DNA of 64,000 nt from Streptococcus oralis subsp. tigurinus AZ_3a (GTDB lineage: Bacteria > Bacillota > Bacilli > Lactobacillales > Streptococcaceae). Positions 51,856-60,740 of the stretch are shown here, in pieces. A program made the position numbers and the translations under genes. How positions within the stretch are numbered: the first letter of the stretch is position 1; each line of letters starts with the position of its first letter. The notes under the pieces were generated by a model. It was not told the DNA's origin. It did no database searches and saw only the letters and a program-made list of their open reading frames with translations. Location of the stretch: assembly GCA_000344275.1 (NCBI GenBank), contig AORU01000003.1:62001-126000 (forward strand). The letters run 5' to 3'.

Positions 51856-53697
51856 TTATTCAGCTGATTTTTTCTTTTTGTTGGCTTTCTCGCGCTCTGC
51901 CTTGTTGAGGATTTGCTTACGCAAACGGATAGACTCAGGCGTTACTTCCATGTACTCATCGTCATTCAAGAACTCAAGAGACTCTTCAAGTGTCAAGATA
52001 CGAGGTGTCTTGATAACCGCTGTTTGGTCCTTGGTAGCTGAACGAACGTTGGTCATTTGTTTGGCCTTAGTGATGTTAACTGTCAAGTCGTTTTCACGAG
52101 AGTTTTCACCGATGATCATTCCTTCGTAAACCTCAGTACCTGGGTTGACAAAGATGGTTCCACGTTCTTCGATAGACATGATTGAGTATGTTGTAGCCTT
52201 ACCAGCATCGATGGAAACAAGGGCACCACGGTGACGTCCCCCAATTTCACCCGGAATCAATGGCAAGTATTGGTCAAAGGTATGGTTCATAATACCGTAA
52301 CCACGAGTCATTGACAAGAACTCAGTTGAGTATCCAATCAAACCACGCGCTGGAACTAGGAAGACCAAACGAGTTTGACCATTACCAGTTGAAATCATAT
52401 CCAACATTTCACCCTTACGTTCAGAAAGGCTTTGAATAACAGATCCTTGGTATTCTTCTGGAGTATCGATTTGAACACGTTCAAATGGCTCACATTTAAC
52501 ACCATCAATCTCTTTTACGATAACTTCTGGACGAGACACTTGAAGTTCATAACCCTCACGACGCATTGTTTCGATCAGGATTGACAAGTGCAATTCTCCA
52601 CGACCTGAAACAGTCCATTTATCTGGTGAATCTGTTGGGTCAACGCGAAGGGAAACGTCTGTTTGCAATTCTGCTTGCAAGCGTTCTTCCACCTTACGAG
52701 AAGTTACCCATTTACCTTCTTTACCAGCAAATGGTGAGTTGTTGACCAAGAAAGTCATTTGAAGAGTTGGCTCATCGATGTGTAGGATTGGAAGAGCTTC
52801 AACTGCGTCTGTCGGAGTGATCGTTTCACCGACAAAGATATCTTCCATACCTGATACGGCAATCAAGTCACCCGCTTTTGCTTCTTGGATTTCACGACGT
52901 TCCAAACCAAAGAAACCGAAAAGTTTTGTAACACGGAAGTTCTTCGTTGTACCATCTAGTTTAGAAAGGGTAACTTGGTCTCCAACTTTCACACTACCAC
53001 GGAAGACACGACCGATACCGATACGACCTACGAAGTCATTGTAGTCCAAAAGTGAGACTTGGAACTGCAAAGGCTCATCTGAGTTGTCTACTGGAGCTGG
53101 GATATGATCGATAATGGTATCAAAGATTGGTGCCATTGTTTTTTCTTGATCAGCTGGATCATCTGACAATGAAGAAGTTCCGTTGATAGCTGAAGCATAC
53201 ACCACTGGGAAATCAAGCTGGTCATCGTCTGCACCAAGCTCAATGAAGAGCTCCAATACCTCGTCTACTACTTCTGCTGGACGAGCTGATGGTTTGTCGA
53301 TTTTGTTAACAACCACGATTGGGACAAGGTCTTGTTCCAAGGCTTTTTTCAATACGAAACGAGTCTGTGGCATGGTTCCTTCGTAGGCATCCACGACCAA
53401 GACAACACCGTCAACCATTTTCATGATACGCTCAACTTCTCCACCGAAGTCCGCGTGTCCTGGTGTGTCCATGATATTGATACGAGTTCCGTTGTAGGCA
53501 ACGGCTGTATTTTTAGCAAGAATTGTAATTCCACGCTCTTTTTCGATATCGTTTGAGTCCATAGCACGCTCTGCCAATTCAGTACGTGCATCAAGAGTTT
53601 CAGATTGTTTCAATAATTCGTCAACGAGGGTTGTTTTACCGTGGTCAACGTGGGCGATAATCGCAATGTTACGGATATCTTCTCTTAATTTTGTCAT
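51856..53697 (-). CDS. typA: Ribosome-associated GTPase TypA/BipA
   Basis: A 613-residue translational GTPase. G1 AHVDHGKTT is at residue 15, G2 in ERGITI near 55, G3 DTPGHADF near 76 and G4 NKID near 130; EF-G-like domains follow and the C-terminal domain ends with a Lys-rich tail. TypA helps ribosome assembly and stress adaptation. It has a TGTGG-TATAAT promoter and an AGAGGAA ribosome binding site. Confidence 0.97.
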   Translation of the reverse strand: MTKLREDIRNIAIIAHVDHGKTTLVDELLKQSETLDARTELAERAMDSNDIEKERGITILAKNTAVAYNGTRINIMDTPGHADFGGEVERIMKMVDGVVLVVDAYEGTMPQTRFVLKKALEQDLVPIVVVNKIDKPSARPAEVVDEVLELFIELGADDDQLDFPVVYASAINGTSSLSDDPADQEKTMAPIFDTIIDHIPAPVDNSDEPLQFQVSLLDYNDFVGRIGIGRVFRGSVKVGDQVTLSKLDGTTKNFRVTKLFGFFGLERREIQEAKAGDLIAVSGMEDIFVGETITPTDAVEALPILHIDEPTLQMTFLVNNSPFAGKEGKWVTSRKVEERLQAELQTDVSLRVDPTDSPDKWTVSGRGELHLSILIETMRREGYELQVSRPEVIVKEIDGVKCEPFERVQIDTPEEYQGSVIQSLSERKGEMLDMISTGNGQTRLVFLVPARGLIGYSTEFLSMTRGYGIMNHTFDQYLPLIPGEIGGRHRGALVSIDAGKATTYSIMSIEERGTIFVNPGTEVYEGMIIGENSRENDLTVNITKAKQMTNVRSATKDQTAVIKTPRILTLEESLEFLNDDEYMEVTPESIRLRKQILNKAEREKANKKKKSAE

Positions 53698-53855
53698 GAT
53701 TTCCTCTAATATTTAAATTTTTATTTCTAACTGAACAATTATACCACAGTCTCATTCAAAAATCACAGTTCAGCTAAGTGTAAATGTTTTCACTCTGCTT
53801 TTCTAGTCAAGGCAACTCTTTTCAAAGTCAGAGACTTATGATAAGATAAGCTGGT

Positions 53856-54581
53856 ATGCGTTTAGATAGATTATTAGCCCAAGAAAAGGTCAGTCGCAAG
53901 GCTATGAAACAGGCTCTATTAAAAAAAGAAATCCTAGTGGACAATTGTCCAGCCAGCTCCCTGTCTCAAAATGTCGACACTGGGTTGCAGAAATTAGTCT
54001 TTCAAGGACGGCAAATCCAAGGCTACGAGCACACCTACCTCCTGCTTCATAAGCCAAACGGAGTCGTTACAGCTAGCAAGGATAAGAAACTTTCAACCGT
54101 CATGGACCTCCTTCCACCTGACATCCAGTCTGACCAGCTCTATGCTATCGGCAGACTAGACCGCGATACGACGGGACTGCTGCTTTTGACAGACAATGGA
54201 CCTCTTGGTTTTCAACTCCTCCATCCCCAGTACCATGTCGATAAATCCTATCAAGTGGTGGTCAACGGACTGCTCACACCAGACCATATTCAGTACTTCA
54301 AAGAGGGGATTGTCTTTTTAGATGGGACCACTTGTAAACCTGCAAAACTAGATATTCTGTCCGCAAGCCCAACAGAGAGCCGTGCCTCCATCACCATCTC
54401 AGAAGGCAAATTTCATCAGGTTAAAAAAATGTTCCTCTCAGTTGCTGTCAAGGTGACCTCTCTCAAACGAGTTCAGTTCGGTGATTTTACGTTAGATTCA
54501 GAACTTGCAGAAGGGCAATACCGTCCCTTGAATCCAGAGGAATTGGAAATCATAAAAAACTACTTAGAGATGAGTCGATAA
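53856..54581 (+). CDS. rsuA: 16S rRNA pseudouridine synthase, RsuA family
   Basis: A 241-residue enzyme: S4 RNA-binding domain at the N-terminus (RLDRLLAQEKVSRKAM) and the catalytic domain with GRLDRDTTGLLLLT near residue 101, whose Asp attacks uridine. It modifies 16S rRNA; the exact position is assumed by analogy. There is no ribosome binding site, and -10-like TATGAT/TAAGAT ends 8-13 nt before ATG, so the mRNA is nearly leaderless. Confidence 0.9.
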   Translation: MRLDRLLAQEKVSRKAMKQALLKKEILVDNCPASSLSQNVDTGLQKLVFQGRQIQGYEHTYLLLHKPNGVVTASKDKKLSTVMDLLPPDIQSDQLYAIGRLDRDTTGLLLLTDNGPLGFQLLHPQYHVDKSYQVVVNGLLTPDHIQYFKEGIVFLDGTTCKPAKLDILSASPTESRASITISEGKFHQVKKMFLSVAVKVTSLKRVQFGDFTLDSELAEGQYRPLNPEELEIIKNYLEMSR

Positions 54582-54585
54582 AATA

Positions 54586-54614
54586 AAAAAGCTTTAAATT
54601 TAAAGCTTTTTTGT
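54586..54614. terminator. Bidirectional terminator after rsuA
   Basis: A nearly perfect palindrome, AAAAAGCTTTAAA and TTTAAAGCTTTTTT, lies between the convergent rsuA and DUF4190-like genes. Confidence 0.82.
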
Positions 54615-54621
54615 TTATTGC

Positions 54622-54882
54622 TTATCTAAAAAATACTGCGACAGCTACAATTCTAAAAAATACTGCGACAGTTACAATCCAGTTAAGTACAGAAACCACA
54701 AGTCCTACGATGTTGAGAATTTTTTCTGTTTTATAGTCTAGTCCAGATTCTTTTTGGTATGAAAAAGCCAAGACCAATCCTATGATCCCCAAAATCAGAC
54801 CTACTATTGGAAATAGCAAACCAAGGACGATAGATAAGATACCTAAAATAAGTGAAGGTTTTTTCTTTTGTTGTGAATTCAT
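54622..54882 (-). CDS. DUF4190-like small membrane protein with a duplicated C-terminus
   Basis: An 86-residue protein with two hydrophobic hairpins (about 9-40 and 55-80), like DUF4190 membrane proteins. The last two blocks, VTVAVFFR and IVAVAVFFR, arise from a 27-bp tandem duplication (two copies near 54627-54680, one base different), which lengthened the C-terminus by nine residues without breaking the frame. Function unknown. Confidence 0.65.
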   Translation of the reverse strand: MNSQQKKKPSLILGILSIVLGLLFPIVGLILGIIGLVLAFSYQKESGLDYKTEKILNIVGLVVSVLNWIVTVAVFFRIVAVAVFFR

Positions 54883-54968
54883 ATTATAAAATCTCCTTAA
54901 ATTTATTATAAATGATGATACCTTAAGATACTAGATTTATCTATCATTCGACAGTTTTTTAAAGAATC

Positions 54969-55349
54969 TTAGCTAGTCTTCACTTTCCCTTTCCAAGAAT
55001 CCAACCCATAAGAAAGGATATAAATCTCAGAAAAACCTTGTTTTTTCAGATAAAGTGCTGCATTGGTCACTCGTTGTCCGCGTTGGTTTTCGTAGAGAAG
55101 GATAGGTTTATCCTTACGAAGGGCTGCAAGGCTTGACTTCAACTGATTTGAAGGAATATTGCGAGCTCCGAGGATATGTTTTCTGTGAAATTCTGCTGGT
55201 TCACGGACATCAATCAATTGCCCTTTCCGAATCAAGGCTTCAAATTCTGCATTGTCCACAATCTTAGCTGCACGACGAATACGAAGGTAGTTATACCCCA
55301 TCCATGCCGCCATCGCTAGTACGATTCCCCACAAAATCCAAATTGTCAT
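54969..55349 (-). CDS. Rhodanese-like domain protein lacking the catalytic Cys
   Basis: A 126-residue protein with an N-terminal TM helix (about 2-20) and a rhodanese fold on the cytoplasmic or outer face. LIDVREPAEFHRKHILGARN (about 50-69) is the CH2A motif. The active-site loop expected to be CxxGxR reads YENQRGQR, so the sulfur-carrying Cys is replaced and sulfurtransferase activity is unlikely. Its ATG overlaps the yqgQ stop (ATGA). Confidence 0.82.
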   Translation of the reverse strand: MTIWILWGIVLAMAAWMGYNYLRIRRAAKIVDNAEFEALIRKGQLIDVREPAEFHRKHILGARNIPSNQLKSSLAALRKDKPILLYENQRGQRVTNAALYLKKQGFSEIYILSYGLDSWKGKVKTS

Positions 55350-55570
55350 AAGTTCTTATCTCCATTTTTCTCTATGTAGTCTAATTCTATCTTGTGCTCT
55401 CTACGAAGAACAGCTTCTGCCTCTAGATAGTCTAGCTTGTCCATCAGACCTGCATCATAGATCCGAGAGAGTTCGAGCTTCATCAGTTCAATATCATACA
55501 AGCGCTTCCCCACATAGACAATAATGCCAAACTGTTTGAGAAATTGCTGCACATCATAGAATGTTTTCAT
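55346..55570 (-). CDS. yqgQ: YqgQ family protein (DUF910)
   Basis: A 74-residue protein starting MKTFYDVQQFLKQFGIIVYV, a member of the YqgQ family usually found near glucokinase. The start at 55570 is chosen because TTGAAA-17-TAGAAT (extended TGT) ends 7 nt upstream; Met codons farther upstream overlap this -10. The mRNA is therefore likely leaderless. It is coupled to the rhodanese gene. Function unknown. Confidence 0.8.
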   Translation of the reverse strand: MKTFYDVQQFLKQFGIIVYVGKRLYDIELMKLELSRIYDAGLMDKLDYLEAEAVLRREHKIELDYIEKNGDKNL

Positions 55571-55577
55571 AGCTTCC

Positions 55578-55606
55578 ATTCTAACAGATTTTAGACTTTT
55601 TTTCAA
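55578..55606 (-). promoter_or_regulatory. Promoter giving a leaderless yqgQ mRNA
   Basis: TTGAAA (complement of 55601-55606), 17 bp, TGT-TAGAAT (TAGAAT complement of 55578-55583), ending 7 nt before the ATG at 55570. Confidence 0.65.
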
Positions 55607-55663
55607 TACCAGTTTGGGGCTTTCCTCTCTTCCCTTCATCTTCTTTGCTCATTCTTCACCAAG

Positions 55664-55674
55664 TGTGGTACAAT
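55664..55674 (+). promoter_or_regulatory. Extended -10 promoter giving a leaderless LysR-gene mRNA
   Basis: TGTGG-TACAAT (TACAAT at 55669-55674) ends 6 nt before the ATG at 55681, the same layout as at 25301. Confidence 0.65.
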
Positions 55675-55680
55675 AAAAGC

Positions 55681-56589
55681 ATGAGAATTCAACAATTACA
55701 CTATATTATCAAAATCGTCGAAACTGGCTCTATGAATGAGGCAGCCAAGCAACTCTTTATCACCCAACCCAGTCTCTCTAATGCTGTTCGAGACTTGGAA
55801 AATGAAATGGGTATTGAAATCTTTATCCGCAATCCCAAGGGCATTACCTTGACCCGTGATGGGATGGAATTCCTCTCCTACGCTCGTCAAGTTGTCGAGC
55901 AAACCCAACTTCTGGAGGAACGCTATAAAAATCCTGTCGCCCACCGCGAACTTTTCAGCGTTTCCTCTCAGCACTATGCCTTTGTAGTCAATGCCTTTGT
56001 CTCTCTGCTCAAGAAGAGTGATATGGAAAAATACGAGCTCTTCCTTCGTGAAACGCGGACTTGGGAGATTATCGATGACGTCAAGAACTTCCGTAGCGAG
56101 GTCGGTGTCCTCTTTTTAAACAGCTACAACCGCGATGTTTTAACGAAAATGCTGGATGACAATCACCTGCTAGCGCACCACCTCTTTACCGCTCAACCCC
56201 ATATCTTTGTCAGCAAGACCAACCCTCTAGCTAAAAAAGACAAGGTCAAACTGGCTGATTTGGAAGACTTCCCATACCTCAGCTATGACCAAGGTACGCA
56301 CAACTCCTTCTACTTTTCAGAGGAGATTCTTTCACAAGAGCACCACAAGAAATCCATCGTGGTCAGTGACCGTGCCACTCTCTTTAATCTCTTGATTGGT
56401 TTGGATGGTTATACCATTGCGACAGGGATTTTGAACAGCAACCTCAACGGAGACAATATCGTTTCCATTCCACTGGACATTGACGACCCGATTGAACTAG
56501 TCTATATCCAGCATGAAAAAACCAGCCTGTCTAAGATGGGTGAACGCTTTATCGAATACTTAGTAGAAGAAGTTCAATTCGATAATTAA
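55681..56589 (+). CDS. LysR family transcriptional regulator
   Basis: A 302-residue LysR regulator. The HTH MNEAAKQLFITQPSLSNAVR is near residues 18-37, and the C-terminal 200 residues form the effector domain. The start at 55681 is fixed by the HTH and by a promoter whose -10 ends 6 nt upstream (no ribosome binding site). It is divergent from yqgQ with about 110 bp between the two start codons and is followed by the choline-binding amidase gene, which it may or may not control. Confidence 0.9.
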   Translation: MRIQQLHYIIKIVETGSMNEAAKQLFITQPSLSNAVRDLENEMGIEIFIRNPKGITLTRDGMEFLSYARQVVEQTQLLEERYKNPVAHRELFSVSSQHYAFVVNAFVSLLKKSDMEKYELFLRETRTWEIIDDVKNFRSEVGVLFLNSYNRDVLTKMLDDNHLLAHHLFTAQPHIFVSKTNPLAKKDKVKLADLEDFPYLSYDQGTHNSFYFSEEILSQEHHKKSIVVSDRATLFNLLIGLDGYTIATGILNSNLNGDNIVSIPLDIDDPIELVYIQHEKTSLSKMGERFIEYLVEEVQFDN

Positions 56590-56619
56590 TAGGAAAAAGA
56601 AAAAGTTAGGAAATAGAAA

Positions 56620-58419
56620 GTGAAAAAGATACTACTGACCAGTGCTTTAATCCTTTCAATCGCAGGATTAGCACCCGCATCCGTCTTAGGAGAAGAAAAC
56701 ACAACTCAGACCACATCTGCTGTCAAGGAAGCAATTGCCAAAGAAGAAAAGAAAGAGTCGAGTGTTGAGGAAAACTCTAAATCAGAAGTTCTTCCGAAAG
56801 TAGATGTGCAAGAAGGCAAGCCCCAAAAAGAAGGGTGGTACCAAGAAAATCACCACTGGCGTTTTTACCAAGATGATAAGCCTGCTTTGAACTGGAAACA
56901 AATCCAAGGCAAATGGTACTACTTCGATCAAGATGGTAATCGTCTTCATTCTACTGTCTACAAAGGTTATGCCTTTGACCAAGATGGTGTCATGATAGAA
57001 AATAGCTGGACCAAACTGGACAATCAATGGTACTATGCTAATTCTTCTGGACGACTAGCTCAGAACAGTTGGAAAAAAATTAACGGCTCTTGGTACTATT
57101 TTGACCAAACTGGAAGCATGCTCAGTCAGACAATCGTTGATGGTTATCTCCTTACTAAAAGCGGGGCCATGGCTGAGAATGGCTGGGTAAAGATTGACCA
57201 AAATTGGTATTATGTCACACCATCTGGCAGAATCTCGCAAGACAAATGGGAAAAAGTAAACGGTTCTTGGTATTATTTTGACAAAAGCGGTGTGATGCTC
57301 AGCCAGACAACCATTGGTGCTTACCTGCTCAGCAATAGCGGGGCTATGGCGGAAAACTCTTGGGTGAAAATCAATGAAAATTGGTATTACGCTGATGAAT
57401 ATGGGAAATATAGCCAAGACAAATGGGAGAAAATCAATGGTTCTTGGTATGCTTTTGAACAAAATGGAGTCATGCTTTCCAATAAATGGAAAGGAAGCTA
57501 CTACCTCAAAGCCAGTGGAGCCATGGCGGAAAAAGAGTGGATCTTTGATAAATCCTACAAGAGCTGGTTCTATCTAAAAGCGGATGGCCGTTATGCAAAT
57601 CAGGAGTGGATTGGAGCATACTACCTCAAGTCTGGCGGTTATATGGCCAAGAATGAGTGGATTTACGACGACTATTACAAGGCTCGTTACTATCTGGACG
57701 ATAGTGGACATTATGTTTCAGGAACTTACAAGATAGACGGCAAGGAACACTTGTTCCAAAAATACGGCCAATGGATTTCTGAAGTTTCAACTGAAGGTGG
57801 ATTTACAAAAGGTCAATACAGCAATACCATCTTCCTAGATCCTGGACATGGTGGCCGGGATTCTGGTTCCTTTTACTACAATGTCGCTGAAAAAGATCTC
57901 AACATGCAGATTTACCATAAACTTCGCGCTAAGTTAGAAGAACTGGGCTACAAGGTCCTCACCTCTCGTGATAGTGATATTGACGTTGATTTTGTTACCG
58001 AACGTTCTCGTATGGTTAATAAAACCAACTCTGACATTTTTATCAGTATTCACTTCAATGCAACTGGTAGCGCATACTCAAAAGCAAGCGGTATTCAAAC
58101 CTACTCCTATAGAGATGAACCTGATTATCCAAGTAAGATTAATCAATACTGGCACAATCACCCTGATCGTATGAGTGAAAGCAAACGCCTCGCTGCTGCT
58201 ATCCACTCCTCTCTTCTAGCAGAAACAGGAGCTAAGGATGCTGGTCTGTTGGAGAGCAGCTTTGCTGTCCTACGCGAAACAGCTAAACCAGCGGTTCTCC
58301 TAGAGCTTGGTTATATGGATAATTTCTCCGAAAACCAACAAATCAGAGATAGCCACTACCAAGATAAACTGGTCGCAGGTATTGTGAAAGGGATCCAAAA
58401 ATATTACGCTGGTAAATAA
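56620..58419 (+). CDS. Choline-binding N-acetylmuramoyl-L-alanine amidase (Amidase_3)
   Basis: A 599-residue secreted enzyme with a GTG start (AGGAAA upstream). A signal peptide covers about 1-24. About 16 choline-binding repeats (WxxxxGxWYYFxxxG type) fill 68-390, including a three-repeat block of about 57 residues repeated three times. The C-terminal Amidase_3 domain (about 405-599) has zinc ligands in LDPGHGG, AEKDLN and ISIHFNAT and the catalytic Glu in LLELGYMDN. It would bind phosphocholine on teichoic acids and cut the MurNAc-L-Ala bond. It is unlike LytA (Amidase_2). Confidence 0.9.
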   Translation: MKKILLTSALILSIAGLAPASVLGEENTTQTTSAVKEAIAKEEKKESSVEENSKSEVLPKVDVQEGKPQKEGWYQENHHWRFYQDDKPALNWKQIQGKWYYFDQDGNRLHSTVYKGYAFDQDGVMIENSWTKLDNQWYYANSSGRLAQNSWKKINGSWYYFDQTGSMLSQTIVDGYLLTKSGAMAENGWVKIDQNWYYVTPSGRISQDKWEKVNGSWYYFDKSGVMLSQTTIGAYLLSNSGAMAENSWVKINENWYYADEYGKYSQDKWEKINGSWYAFEQNGVMLSNKWKGSYYLKASGAMAEKEWIFDKSYKSWFYLKADGRYANQEWIGAYYLKSGGYMAKNEWIYDDYYKARYYLDDSGHYVSGTYKIDGKEHLFQKYGQWISEVSTEGGFTKGQYSNTIFLDPGHGGRDSGSFYYNVAEKDLNMQIYHKLRAKLEELGYKVLTSRDSDIDVDFVTERSRMVNKTNSDIFISIHFNATGSAYSKASGIQTYSYRDEPDYPSKINQYWHNHPDRMSESKRLAAAIHSSLLAETGAKDAGLLESSFAVLRETAKPAVLLELGYMDNFSENQQIRDSHYQDKLVAGIVKGIQKYYAGK

Positions 58420-58420
58420 T

Positions 58421-58450
58421 AACAAAGTCTCGAGAAATCTCGAGACTTTT
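58421..58450. terminator. Terminator after the amidase gene
   Basis: AAAGTCTCGAG pairs with CTCGAGACTTT around a 4-nt loop, followed by TTTATTT; it serves both convergent genes. Confidence 0.88.
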
Positions 58451-58474
58451 TATTTGTCTTCTTGTTTATCTTTA

Positions 58475-58768
58475 TCAGGAAAGAAGGTAGCCAAGTCCTA
58501 CACAAGCTAGCACACCGGCACCAATCACCAAACCACTTGAAATTGGCAAGAGATCCAAGATAGCATTTGCAATGATAAAGGCAATGATCAAGCACATCAG
58601 ACTAGACTTGTAGTCTTTTTTCAAAACGTTTTCTAGTGTGAAATAGAGGAACAATCCTACCGGAATGAGTGACCAGAGGTTGACATCCAAACTTGGCCAT
58701 CCAACAGAGCCGAAATACAATACTAGCTCTGCTGCTACTAAGAATACAAGTCCCAATAATTTTTTCAT
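58475..58768 (-). CDS. Small membrane protein, LiaF-TM-like
   Basis: A 97-residue protein starting MKKLLGLVFLVAAELVLYFG, with four hydrophobic segments in the layout of LiaF/DUF5668 transmembrane domains. The start at 58768 has GGGGAC upstream; an earlier Met does not. Without the LiaF C-terminal domain its role is unclear. Confidence 0.65.
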   Translation of the reverse strand: MKKLLGLVFLVAAELVLYFGSVGWPSLDVNLWSLIPVGLFLYFTLENVLKKDYKSSLMCLIIAFIIANAILDLLPISSGLVIGAGVLACVGLGYLLS

Positions 58769-58927
58769 TTTTTGTCCCCATTTTCTTTTTTGGGAACCTG
58801 AGTTGTCTGACACCAACTCTTCACGTCCCTTACAAAATTCATTATAGCAGAGGGTTTTCCCCAGAACAATCCCTTTTGCCTATCTGGTCTCTATCTCAGT
58901 CTAAGTGGTTGAATATTACCGACAACA

Positions 58928-58956
58928 AAAAAAGAAGCCTTAATTGGGCTTCTTGA
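58928..58956 (-). terminator. Terminator after tRNA-Thr
   Basis: AGAAGCC pairs with GGCTTCT around a short loop on the minus strand, followed by TTTTTTTG. Confidence 0.82.
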
Positions 58957-58959
58957 TTC

Positions 58960-59032
58960 TGCCGATTGCAGGGATCGAACCTGTGACCTACGCGTTACGA
59001 GTGCGTTGCTCTACCAACTGAGCTAAATCGGC
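58960..59032 (-). tRNA. tRNA-Thr (anticodon CGU)
   Basis: A 73-nt cloverleaf: acceptor GCCGATT/AATCGGC, D arm GCTC-8 nt-GAGC, anticodon loop CTCGTAA with CGT, variable loop AGGTC and T loop TTCGATC, discriminator A. CCA is not encoded. Two A-C mismatches are seen, at the loop-closing 31-39 pair and at 49-65 in the T stem. The terminator follows. It reads ACG. Confidence 0.93.
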
Positions 59033-59092
59033 GATTACCCTTTTAGTATAGCACTCTGAGAATAGATGTCAAGAAATTTTCATCTTAATTAG

Positions 59093-59117
59093 AAAAAAGC
59101 CTGTCCTGAGACAAGGC
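59093..59117 (-). terminator. Terminator after the ABC-2 exporter operon
   Basis: AAGCCTTGTC pairs with GACAGGCTT around a short loop, followed by TTTTTCTAATT on the minus strand. Confidence 0.82.
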
Positions 59118-59133
59118 TTTGAGTTTCTTCCTT

Positions 59134-59919
59134 TTACGAACCCGCACTTTCGTAGGCATCTAAGCCCTTGTCCCAGAGTTTTAGGGAGATACCAAAGAAA
59201 ACAAGGAAAATCAGAATCAGACCACCGATGTTAAAGAAGACATCCTTGTCCTGCAAGAAATAGCTAGCAGGATAGTAGGCTGTAAAGGCGAAAGGGATGA
59301 TAAAGCTAATCAACCAACGAAGAAGGGAATTGTAGATGGAAATCGGATATTTGGCAAAATCATTAAACATATAAAAAATGTAAATCATGGCGCCTGACTG
59401 CTTGGTCCAAAAAGCGATACTGGCAGTCGCGATTTTCAAGGAAGTATAGATCAAGGTCGCAAAAGGAATGCAGACTAGAAAAATCAGGAATTTTGGAAGA
59501 GTCCAAGCAATACTAGATACCGTTGTCGCTAGCAAAATACCTCCGACCAAAAGTTCACCTAAGGCATCAATCTGAAAGGTCTCAACCAGAATGTGAAAGA
59601 GCGGATTGATAGGACGGGTCAGATACTTATCAAACTCTCCTTTTCGCACCAAGCGTTGTCCCAATGCCCAGAGATTATCAAAAAAGAGATGGTCCAGTCC
59701 CTTGGGAATCAAGGAAAATCCATAGATAAAAGCGATTTCTTGAAAAGTCCAGCCTTCTAGCGAGGGAATGTGTTGAAAGATGACATTGAGAAACAAAAGA
59801 TTCAAGCCTTGGGTCAGGAAAACACCTAAAACACCAACCACAAAATCCACCTTGTATTCCATGATTTGCTTGATGTATTGCCTGATAAAAATCAGATGCA
59901 TGCGTTGATATTTTTTCAT
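59134..59919 (-). CDS. ABC-2 type transporter permease, second subunit
   Basis: A 261-residue membrane protein with six TM helices, of the ABC-2 family with DUF990-type permeases. The amphipathic N-terminus LIFIRQYIKQIMEYKVDF leads into TM1. It follows the other permease gene by 1 bp and pairs with it as a heterodimer. Substrate unknown. Confidence 0.82.
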   Translation of the reverse strand: MKKYQRMHLIFIRQYIKQIMEYKVDFVVGVLGVFLTQGLNLLFLNVIFQHIPSLEGWTFQEIAFIYGFSLIPKGLDHLFFDNLWALGQRLVRKGEFDKYLTRPINPLFHILVETFQIDALGELLVGGILLATTVSSIAWTLPKFLIFLVCIPFATLIYTSLKIATASIAFWTKQSGAMIYIFYMFNDFAKYPISIYNSLLRWLISFIIPFAFTAYYPASYFLQDKDVFFNIGGLILIFLVFFGISLKLWDKGLDAYESAGS

Positions 59920-59920
59920 A

Positions 59921-60739
59921 CTAACCTCCCTGAATAGTGATAAAGGACTGGACTCGTTTCCAAATCAGCTGAGACAAGCCACCTATCACTAAGAGCCAGA
60001 AAAACTGGAGCAAAAGCGCTTGAAGAATCTGACTGGCATCGTATTTCCCAACAATGATCATGACCGGAGTGTAGATCAAGGATGAGAAAGGCAAGAAGGA
60101 GAGAATATCTGAAACAAGCTTTGGAAAGAAAGCCAAGGGAATCAGACTTCCAGACATAAAGGCCACTATGGAAGTCTTAAGTAGATTGGACCCCCATAGA
60201 TTTTTAAACACAAAGGCTGAAAATCCAAAGCAGATATTAAAGAAAAAGTTAATCAGATAGGCCAGCGTTAAGCTAAAGAGATAAAGGACAGTTAAGCCCA
60301 GCACCTCTACAATACCTTGTCCAGATAAGATTTTCATCAAGACAATGACACTTAAAAATGGCAGTCCAACAGAGATAAAAATCAACCACTTAGACCCAAG
60401 CTCCGTAAAGAGGTAAGAGGCCGCAAAATGCACTGGTCTCAGCAAGCGCATGATAATGGAGCCATCCTTAACCTCCTCCCCAATCATGAAGGAAGAATCT
60501 GACTTGGTCAACAGATTGGTCACAAAACTCATGATGATGTAGAGGGTGATATCTGCCATACTAAAGCCTTGAATCAAGGACTCTTGCGAGGAATCAAAGA
60601 CTGCCTTCCAGAGATAAAAGGCCACAAAAGCCCCCATGACATCGCCAATCCGATAGAGAAGAAAATTGACTCGATAGCTAATCAACTCCTGAATCCCTGC
60701 ATTGATAAAGGGTTTATAACGTCTCCACAATTTGACCAT
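59921..60739 (-). CDS. ABC-2 type transporter permease, first subunit
   Basis: A 272-residue protein starting MVKLWRRYKPFINAGIQELI, with six TM helices. The start 60739 has AAAGGAG upstream and lies 1 bp after the ATPase stop; an earlier in-frame start lies inside the ATPase gene. It forms the export channel with the downstream permease. Confidence 0.83.
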   Translation of the reverse strand: MVKLWRRYKPFINAGIQELISYRVNFLLYRIGDVMGAFVAFYLWKAVFDSSQESLIQGFSMADITLYIIMSFVTNLLTKSDSSFMIGEEVKDGSIIMRLLRPVHFAASYLFTELGSKWLIFISVGLPFLSVIVLMKILSGQGIVEVLGLTVLYLFSLTLAYLINFFFNICFGFSAFVFKNLWGSNLLKTSIVAFMSGSLIPLAFFPKLVSDILSFLPFSSLIYTPVMIIVGKYDASQILQALLLQFFWLLVIGGLSQLIWKRVQSFITIQGG

Positions 60740-60740
60740 C

